Assembly: GCF_025506355.1 (NCBI RefSeq)
Contig: NZ_JANZYP010000060.1
Span: forward strand, 1 to 64,000
Reading direction: 5' to 3'
DNA length: 64,000 nucleotides
Source of the DNA: Sphaerisporangium corydalis
GTDB lineage: Bacteria; Actinomycetota; Actinomycetes; Streptosporangiales; Streptosporangiaceae
Shown here piece after piece: positions 58,630 to 64,000 of this stretch (position 1 is its first letter; each line of letters begins with the position of its first letter). The position numbers and the translations under genes were made by a program. Under the pieces are notes generated by a model. That model was given only the letters and a program-made list of their open reading frames with translations, made no database searches and had not been told where the DNA came from.

Positions 58630-59025
58630 GTGAGCGACGACCAACGAGGCCACTGGCCGATCACGGCCGACCTGACCCTGCTGCGGCAGCGGCTCCTGCG
58701 TCACGCGGCCCGCGCGGGCCTGAGCGGGCCCCGGTTGGACGACCTGCTCATCGCCGCCAACGAGGCCGCGATCAACGTCCTGGAGCACGGCGGGGGCGAC
58801 GGCACGCTGACCATCTGGCACGACGAGGCCGACCTGACCGTGGACGTGGTCGACACCTCCGGGCGGCTCACGCCCTCCGACGTGCACCGCCGCCGCCCCC
58901 CCGGCCCCACCGACCGGGGCTTCGGGCTGTGGCTGATGGCCCAGCTCTGCGACGAGTTCACCATCCGCCAGCTCAGCGGCCGCTCCCGCGTACGCCTGCG
59001 CATGCGCCTGTCCCCCGCCGTCTAG
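58630..59025 (+). CDS. RsbW-like ATP-binding anti-sigma/serine kinase
   Basis: From GTG 58630, after AAGGGA, the product has 131 residues. It is a GHKL ATPase of the RsbW/SpoIIAB type: LDDLLIAANEAAINVLEHGGGDG (N-box), VVDTSGRLTPSD (G1-like box, DTS instead of DxG), and TDRGFGLWLMAQLCDEFTI (G2). Many actinobacterial members phosphorylate STAS antagonists or bind sigma factors. It probably pairs with the STAS protein upstream. The SigB-type promoter in front suggests feedback on stress response. Confidence 0.85.
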   Translation: MSDDQRGHWPITADLTLLRQRLLRHAARAGLSGPRLDDLLIAANEAAINVLEHGGGDGTLTIWHDEADLTVDVVDTSGRLTPSDVHRRRPPGPTDRGFGLWLMAQLCDEFTIRQLSGRSRVRLRMRLSPAV

Positions 59026-59026
59026 G

Positions 59027-59051
59027 GGGCCCGGCCGGGGTGGCCGGGCCC
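59027..59051. terminator. 10-bp perfect stem between converging genes
   Basis: GGGCCCGGCC/GGCCGGGCCC with a five-base loop, directly after the HATPase stop and 13 bases from the discoidin protein stop. Confidence 0.65.
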
Positions 59052-59063
59052 TGCTGAGGAGGG

Positions 59064-60929
59064 TCAGGAGGCGTAGGCCTCCAGTTCGTACAGTCGCGCG
59101 GCGGGGTCGGTGTCGCTGGTCGGGGCGAGGATGTTGACGCGCACGTACCGGGCGGCGACCGGGGTGAACGTGTGCGTGGTGATGCTCGCGGTGTTGCCTC
59201 TGGGCGAGGCGACCGTGGTCCAGGTCGTGCCGTTCGTGCTCACCTGGACGTCGAAGTCGCGGGTGTTCCAGGTCGTCTTCTCACCGCCCGCCCCCGAGTG
59301 CTTCAGGACGACGCGGCCGACCGTGGTCGAGGCGCCGAGGTCGACGCGGATCCACTTGCTCGAGCCGAGGGAGCACCACTTGTCGGTGTTGCCGCCCGTC
59401 ACGCTGCCGTTGACCGCCTTGGCCGGCGCCTCGTTGGCCGCGCACTGGCTGTCGGCGGTGGCGGTCTTGTTGAGCGCGAGGTTGGTGCCGCCGGTCGTGC
59501 TCGGCGTGTAGAGGCGGATGTCGGTCAGGCTGGCGCTGCCCTCGTAGACGTTGGTGTACAGGTCGCCGATGACGAAGTAGTCCGGGTACGCCGAGCCCGA
59601 CGGCCACTGGTTCGGCCAGGTCGTGCTGCCGTGCGCGTCGTTCTGCACGAGGTTGCCGTTGAACCGGCCGTCGTACTCCGAGGCCTTGACGTTGTAGTGC
59701 CAGATCGGGTCGTTGCCGACGACGAAGTTGCGGTGGAACCGCAGCGTCCGCTGCCCGGCCCGCGCGAAGTTGCCGCTGGCCTCCAGCGTGTAGCCGGTGG
59801 CGTCGCGCTCGATCGCGAAGGTGTAGGACGAATTGGGCATGAGCTCGGGCTGGAGCTCGGCGGCCGAGGAGAGCTGCTGCTCGGCGACGCCGCCCGAGCA
59901 GCTCGTCATGAACCACTGGGAGTTGCCGGGCAGCCCGCCGGGGCCGGGGGCGTAGTTCGGCATCCCGCTGATCCACATGTTCACCGTGTTGAAGCTGCTG
60001 TCACGGTAGTTGTAGTACGTGTTGTTCGAGGCGTCGCAGACGCGCCCGCCCGTGCCCGAGCCCACCCGGTCGGGGTGCTGGGAGAAGGCGTCCATCAGCA
60101 CCTTGCGGTGGTAGTGCCAGAAGTGGTTGTTGCGGGGCGCCGGGTTGGCGAAGTCCACGATCGACAGGAAGTGGTACCCGTTGTACCCGTAGGTGCCCTC
60201 CCGCACGTTCTGCCACTCGCAGTACGGCACCGACGCGTCCCCGGTCCAGCCGGGCGACCGCGAGCCCTCGCCCCACGGGTGCTGCGTCTTGCAGCCCGCC
60301 GTGCCGTACCCGTTGATCCGGCCGCCGTAGTTGATCGTGCCGTTGCGCTTGCCGCCGAAGTCGAGGGTCTTCAGCTTGTACTCGATGCGGTACTGGTCGG
60401 GCAGCTTGCTGGTGGGCCGGAAGACCGCGCCGCCGGTGGACTCCGGCACGTTGAGCACCGCGACGTGCTCGCTGCCGAGCGCCTGGGTGGTGATCGACGG
60501 CGGGGACTCGATGACGCCGTCCTTGTTGAAGTCACGCGCCGACAGCGACGCCGTCAGCCAGCCGTTCTGGCCGACCGTGAACTCCTTGCGGTAGGTGGAG
60601 AAGGAGTTGAAGGCGGTCGTCCACGCCGGGCCGTAGTCGTTCTTGTACCACTGCCCGGCGTCGTCGGTGATCGTGTCGAACGGGGTGGTGTAGTTCTCCT
60701 TGACCCACGGGGCGTTCCCGGTGTTGATCGGCGCCGAGAAGTCCTCGTTGTAGAGCAGGTTCCAACCGGGGCGGGTCGGGTCGTCGGCCGCCGCGGCCTT
60801 GGGGGCAGGAGGCTTGGCGGTCGCGCCGGTCGCGGGCGTGCCCGCCGCCAGCGATCCGGCGATGACGAGACTCGAGGTGACCGCGGCGAGGGCCGCCCCG
60901 CGCACGACGCGTCGTACGGTGTGTGGCAT
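59064..60929 (-). CDS. Secreted discoidin (F5/8 type C) protein with unassigned N-terminal domain
   Basis: From ATG 60929 (MPHTVRRVVRG), after GGAGGA, the product has 621 residues. Signal peptide about 1-40. Residues about 55-475 are a large aromatic, Asn/Gly-rich beta domain (GWNLLYNEDFSAPINTG, FDTITDDAGQWYKNDYGPAW, NGTINYGGRINGYGTAGC, FWHYHRKVLMDAFSQHPDRV, FVVGNDPIWHYNVKASEYDGRF). It resembles a concanavalin-like glycan-binding or glycanase fold, but I cannot name a family. Residues about 485-621 are an F5/8 type C domain (NLALNKTATADSQCAANEAPAKAVNG, WIRVDLGASTTVGRVVLKH, YVRVNILAP). It lies 119 bases downstream of a ribose-type binding-protein gene and may share its transcript. Confidence 0.72.
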   Translation of the reverse strand: MPHTVRRVVRGAALAAVTSSLVIAGSLAAGTPATGATAKPPAPKAAAADDPTRPGWNLLYNEDFSAPINTGNAPWVKENYTTPFDTITDDAGQWYKNDYGPAWTTAFNSFSTYRKEFTVGQNGWLTASLSARDFNKDGVIESPPSITTQALGSEHVAVLNVPESTGGAVFRPTSKLPDQYRIEYKLKTLDFGGKRNGTINYGGRINGYGTAGCKTQHPWGEGSRSPGWTGDASVPYCEWQNVREGTYGYNGYHFLSIVDFANPAPRNNHFWHYHRKVLMDAFSQHPDRVGSGTGGRVCDASNNTYYNYRDSSFNTVNMWISGMPNYAPGPGGLPGNSQWFMTSCSGGVAEQQLSSAAELQPELMPNSSYTFAIERDATGYTLEASGNFARAGQRTLRFHRNFVVGNDPIWHYNVKASEYDGRFNGNLVQNDAHGSTTWPNQWPSGSAYPDYFVIGDLYTNVYEGSASLTDIRLYTPSTTGGTNLALNKTATADSQCAANEAPAKAVNGSVTGGNTDKWCSLGSSKWIRVDLGASTTVGRVVLKHSGAGGEKTTWNTRDFDVQVSTNGTTWTTVASPRGNTASITTHTFTPVAARYVRVNILAPTSDTDPAARLYELEAYAS

Positions 60930-61048
60930 CAGGTGTGTCCTCCAATGGACGATGGAGCCTTGGCCGAGCACGCGTGACGCGGGTTCGCGTCACGCGCCGG
61001 GCCCGGTGGCGTCGCCGCCCGCCACCTGACCAGCGGTTGGGGACCTCC

Positions 61049-62047
61049 TCAGAAGGCGCCGTTGGGGTCGTAGTACTGGGACGCGTTCTCCTTGGTGACC
61101 CGGGGGGAGGGGACGACCGTGTCCTTCTCCACCTTGGTGCCCTTGAGGATGTCGACCGCCCTGTCCAGGCCCTGGCTGCCGATGATGTCGGCGTCGTTCA
61201 GGCCCGTCACGGCGTAGTTGGTGCCGTCGAGGATCGCCTTGAGCGCCTCGGCCTGCCCGTCGACGCCGGCGATGATGATCTGCTTGGTCTTCTTGGCGTC
61301 CGCGATGGCGCGCTGGGCGCCCAGGCACATCGCGTCGTTCTCGCAGAACACCGCCTTGAGGTCGGCGTTGGACGCCAGCAGGCTCTCCATCACCGACAAC
61401 CCGCCGTCGGACCCCCAGTTGCCGAAGTCGGGGGCCTCGACCAGCGTGAACGACGGCTTGGCCGAGAGCACCGACTTGACCCCGTTGGTGCGGGCCAGAC
61501 CGATGCTGTTGTCGGCGGGGCCGCCCTTGATGATGGCGACCTTGCCTCCGTCGGGTAGCTTCTCGGCGAGGAACTCGCCGTCCTGCTTGCCGATCGCCTC
61601 GTTGTCCGGGCCGATCCAGCTCGTGTACTCGCCGGTCTGGAACTTGCGGTCCACCAGGACGACGGGCTTGCCCGCCGCCTTGATGGCGTTCAGCGCGGCG
61701 GGCGCCGACTCCAGGGGGCCGCCGGAGATGATGACGGCGTCGACGTTCTTGCTCAGCAGGTCCTCCACGTTGGAGGCCAGCTTGGCCGCGTCGCCGTTGG
61801 CGTCGGTGCTGATGATCTCGACGTTGCCCTTCTTCTTGGCCTGGGCGGCGATCGCCTTGTCCATGCCGCTGAAGTAGGGGCCGCTGAGCATGAAGTTGGC
61901 GACGCCGATCGTGTAGCTCCCGTCGCCGGACGCCGACGCCGACGCCGACCCGGCCGGGGCCGGGTCACCCGACCCGGACGAGCAGGCGGTCAGGCCGGCG
62001 GCCAGCAGGCCGGTGAACAGGATGCCGCGCAGCCTCTTCGCGTTCAT
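61049..62047 (-). CDS. Ribose-type sugar-binding lipoprotein
   Basis: A 332-residue Peripla_BP_4/RbsB-like protein with lipobox LTAC and lipidated Cys22, then a Ser/Ala/Gly linker. Features: YTIGVANFMLSGPYFSGMDKAIAAQAKKKG, VDAVIISGGPLESAPAALNAIKAAGKPVVLVDR, AVFCENDAMCLGAQRAIADA, and IIIAGVDGQAEALKAI. It delivers a monosaccharide to the downstream-coded permease complex. Unusually it is encoded last in the operon, after ATPase and permease genes. Confidence 0.9.
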   Translation of the reverse strand: MNAKRLRGILFTGLLAAGLTACSSGSGDPAPAGSASASASGDGSYTIGVANFMLSGPYFSGMDKAIAAQAKKKGNVEIISTDANGDAAKLASNVEDLLSKNVDAVIISGGPLESAPAALNAIKAAGKPVVLVDRKFQTGEYTSWIGPDNEAIGKQDGEFLAEKLPDGGKVAIIKGGPADNSIGLARTNGVKSVLSAKPSFTLVEAPDFGNWGSDGGLSVMESLLASNADLKAVFCENDAMCLGAQRAIADAKKTKQIIIAGVDGQAEALKAILDGTNYAVTGLNDADIIGSQGLDRAVDILKGTKVEKDTVVPSPRVTKENASQYYDPNGAF

Positions 62048-62078
62048 AAGGGGGACCTCCGATAGGTGAGGTGTGGTG

Positions 62079-63077
62079 TCAGGTACGCACCCGGTTGGTG
62101 CGCTGGACGAGGATCACGGCGATGATGATCAATCCCTTGAGCACCTGCTGCCAGAAGCTCTGCACGCCGTACAGGTTGAGCAGGTTGTTGATCAGGACCA
62201 GGACCAGCACGCCGCCGAAGGTGGCCCGCGTGGAGCCGCGCCCGCCGGCGAGGCTCGCCCCGCCGATGACGCACGCGGCGATCGCGTCGAGCTCGAAGGC
62301 GACCCCGACGCTCGGCTGGGCGATGCCGACCCGGCTGGCCAGGATGACGCCCGCCAGGCCCGCGCAGGCGCCGCTGATGGTGTACGCGAGGGCGACGTGC
62401 CGGCGCACGTTGATGCCGGCCAGCCGCACGGTCTCGGCGTTGCCGCCGATCGCGACGATCGACCGGCCCGCCGGCGTGCGGGTCAGGAAGATCCCGCCGG
62501 CCAGGAACACCGCGAGCATGATGAGCGTGCTCACCGGGATCGGGCCGGCCAGCGCCGAGCCGAGCGTGAAGAACGCCGGGTCCTCAGGGGCGATGGGCAC
62601 CTCGGAGTACACGAACGCCAGCCCCCGGATGGTCGTCAGCGCCGCCAGCGTCACCACGAACGGCGCCAGCCCGAACCGGGCGACCAGCACCCCGTTGACC
62701 AGCCCGAACCCGATGCCCGTCGCGACGCCGACCGCCATGGCCAGCGGGATCGGGAGCCCGGCGACCAGGCCCGCGGTGACGATGCCGGAGAAGGCCACCA
62801 CCGACCCCACCGACAGGTCGATGCCGCCGGTCAGGATGACCACCAGCATGCCGAACGCCAGCAGGCCCGTCGTGACCATCTGCTTGAGCAGGTTGGTGAG
62901 GTTGGCCGGGGTCAGGAACACGTCCGAGGTGAGCGCGGCGGTCGCGACCAGCAGCACGATGAGGGTGACGAACGCGGCCTGCACGGTGAGGTCGCGCCCG
63001 CCCACCACCAGCCGGGGCAGCCGCCTCCCGCGCGCCGTCGTCGTGGCCGGCGCGGGTCCGGCGAGCTGGTCGGTCAT
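62079..63077 (-). CDS. Ribose-type ABC permease (RbsC-like)
   Basis: Starts at ATG 63077, overlapping the ATPase stop (ATGA); 332 residues with eight to ten helices. Family marks are LTGGIDLSVGSVVAFSGIVTA, LAPFVVTLAALTTIRGLAFVYSEV, TPAGRSIVAIGGNAETVRLAGINV and AACVIGGASLAGGRGSTRATFGGVLVLVLINNLLNL. It forms a homodimeric channel in the CUT2 importers. A cytoplasmic N-terminal segment of 30 residues is basic. Confidence 0.92.
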   Translation of the reverse strand: MTDQLAGPAPATTTARGRRLPRLVVGGRDLTVQAAFVTLIVLLVATAALTSDVFLTPANLTNLLKQMVTTGLLAFGMLVVILTGGIDLSVGSVVAFSGIVTAGLVAGLPIPLAMAVGVATGIGFGLVNGVLVARFGLAPFVVTLAALTTIRGLAFVYSEVPIAPEDPAFFTLGSALAGPIPVSTLIMLAVFLAGGIFLTRTPAGRSIVAIGGNAETVRLAGINVRRHVALAYTISGACAGLAGVILASRVGIAQPSVGVAFELDAIAACVIGGASLAGGRGSTRATFGGVLVLVLINNLLNLYGVQSFWQQVLKGLIIIAVILVQRTNRVRT

Positions 63078-64000
63078 GCGGTCCTTCCGATCGCGTAGGT
63101 GAGGACCTCGTCCTCGGTGACCGCGTCCGACCGGGCCTCGCCGGTGATGCGGCCCTGGTTCATGACCAGCACCCGGTCGGTGGCGCCGAGGACCTCGGTC
63201 AGGTCCGAGGAGATGAGCAGGACGCTGAGTCCCTCGCGCGCGAGGTCGTCGATCATCCGGTAGATCTCGACCCGGGTGGCCATGTCCACGCCCCGGGTCG
63301 GCTCGTCGAGGATCAGCACCCGTGGCCCGGTCAGCAGCCACTTGGCCAGGACGGCCTTCTGCTGGTTGCCGCCGCTGAGGTGGAGCGTCGTCATGGACGC
63401 GCAGTGCGCCGGCCGGATGTCCAGCCGCTCGACCATCTCGGCGACCTTGCGCCGCCGCCGCCCGAAGTCGATCAGCGGGCCCCGCGTGGTCGCGCGCAGC
63501 GTCGCGAGCATGATGTTGTCGGCGACGGTCATCCCGAGCACCAGCCCGCTGCCCTTGCGGTCCTCGGTGACGAGCGCGAGCCCGGCGGCGATCGCCTGCC
63601 CCGGCGTGCGGAAGCCGCCGGGGCCGCCCGCGACGCGCACCTCGCCCGCGCTCGCGGGCTCGGCGCCGAAGACGCACAGGGCCAGCTCGCTGCGGCCCGA
63701 GCCCACCAGGCCGAACAACCCGACGATCTCGCCCGCGTGCAGGGTGAACGAGACGTCCTCGAACTCGCCGCCGCGGCTCAGCCCGGACACGTGCAGCGCC
63801 GGCTCGCCGCGGTCCGCGCGCCGGGCCGGGTAGATCTGCTCCAGCCGCCGGCCCGCCATCAGGCCGATCAGCTCGTTCTCGCTGGTCCGCGACGGCTCGG
63901 TGGAGCCGATCACCCGGCCGTCCTTGATCACCACGATCGAGTCGGCCAGCTCCAGCACCTCGGCGAGCCGGTGGGAGACGTACACGACCAGGACGCCCCG
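63074..64000 (-). CDS. Ribose-type ABC ATPase (RbsA-like), cut by right window edge
   Basis: The frame enters from the right edge (RGVLVVYVSHRLAEVLELAD) and has at least 308 residues here. It holds the end of the first ABC cassette (H-loop SHRLAE) and the whole second one: GEIVGLFGLVGSGRSELALCVFG as Walker A region, LHLSGGNQQKAVLAKWLL signature, LILDEPTRGVDMATRVEIYR Walker B. RbsA-type ATPases carry two cassettes in one chain, and the start lies outside the window. It is upstream of, and overlaps by four bases, the permease gene. Confidence 0.92.
   Translation of the reverse strand, partial: RGVLVVYVSHRLAEVLELADSIVVIKDGRVIGSTEPSRTSENELIGLMAGRRLEQIYPARRADRGEPALHVSGLSRGGEFEDVSFTLHAGEIVGLFGLVGSGRSELALCVFGAEPASAGEVRVAGGPGGFRTPGQAIAAGLALVTEDRKGSGLVLGMTVADNIMLATLRATTRGPLIDFGRRRRKVAEMVERLDIRPAHCASMTTLHLSGGNQQKAVLAKWLLTGPRVLILDEPTRGVDMATRVEIYRMIDDLAREGLSVLLISSDLTEVLGATDRVLVMNQGRITGEARSDAVTEDEVLTYAIGRTA

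Noticed and set aside
1-64000. Mobile element, phage, tRNA or rRNA
   Set aside because: No transposase, integrase, terminal inverted repeats, structural phage genes or recognisable RNA genes were seen on either strand, though small RNAs cannot be excluded by eye.

Overview
The window is high-GC DNA with strong G/C preference at third codon positions. It looks like a soil actinomycete of the Streptosporangiales/Streptomyces type. Supporting signs are an Lsr2 nucleoid protein, a SARP/NB-ARC regulator, many Sec, Tat and lipoprotein signal peptides, several sugar ABC importers with LacI or ROK regulators, a chitin-type LPMO, and frequent GTG starts. I see no rRNA, tRNA, CRISPR array, phage module or insertion sequence. 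The genus cannot be fixed from sequence alone.

Layout. 1-4.7 kb: start of a Tat-secreted protein (minus strand), a DUF3494 'ice-binding' adhesin-like protein, a small molybdopterin-binding-fold protein, a repeat-bearing hypothetical and a dienelactone hydrolase. 5.2-13.7 kb: MFS exporter, CadD-like transporter, DUF2809 and DUF1990 proteins, a double MarR protein, a NhaA-DsbA fusion, a standalone XdhC Rossmann-domain protein, a GlxA-type AraC regulator and a small membrane protein. 13.7-19.2 kb: an export-rich cluster with a metzincin-like protease, an I36-like inhibitor, a secreted four-cysteine protein and an M23 peptidase, next to a membrane-anchored XRE regulator. 19.2-29.3 kb: MFS/TetR pair, a secreted F5/8-DUF1996 protein, HxlR, a Cys/Tyr-rich secreted peptide, DUF2071, an M1 aminopeptidase, a FAD monooxygenase/TetR pair sharing a near-perfect 48-bp palindrome, and lsr2.

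29.6-37.2 kb: carbohydrate locus with a DUF2264 protein, a 2-hydroxyacid dehydrogenase, an ABC importer (binding protein and two permeases) and a divergent ROK regulator. 37.2-41.2 kb: NarL-type two-component system plus an ABC-2 exporter, and a 63-codon ORF with a strong ribosome binding site. 41.6-44 kb: NCS1 permease translationally coupled to a hydantoin/Asp-Glu racemase. 44-46.9 kb: an uncharacterised membrane protein two bases upstream of a CASTOR/POLLUX-type channel. 47-50.7 kb: SARP regulator, AA10 LPMO and DUF305 lipoprotein. 50.7-57.9 kb: LacI-controlled ABC importer ending in a GH95-like enzyme with an inserted F5/8 domain. 58-59 kb: STAS and HATPase partner-switch proteins with a SigB-like promoter. 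59-64 kb: a secreted discoidin protein and a ribose-type ABC importer cut by the right edge.

Functionally the window is mostly accessory: glycan capture (two CUT1-type importers without their own ATPases, one ribose-type importer, an LPMO, a GH95-like enzyme, F5/8 proteins), secreted proteolysis, and small regulator/target pairs. A recurring feature is short, non-triplet tandem repeats (20-45 bp) in gene-end spacers. The most distinctive signals are the 48-bp palindrome, the channel/membrane-protein pair, the 63-codon ORF, the membrane-spanning XRE regulator beside the secreted protease cluster, and the fused MarR and NhaA-DsbA proteins.
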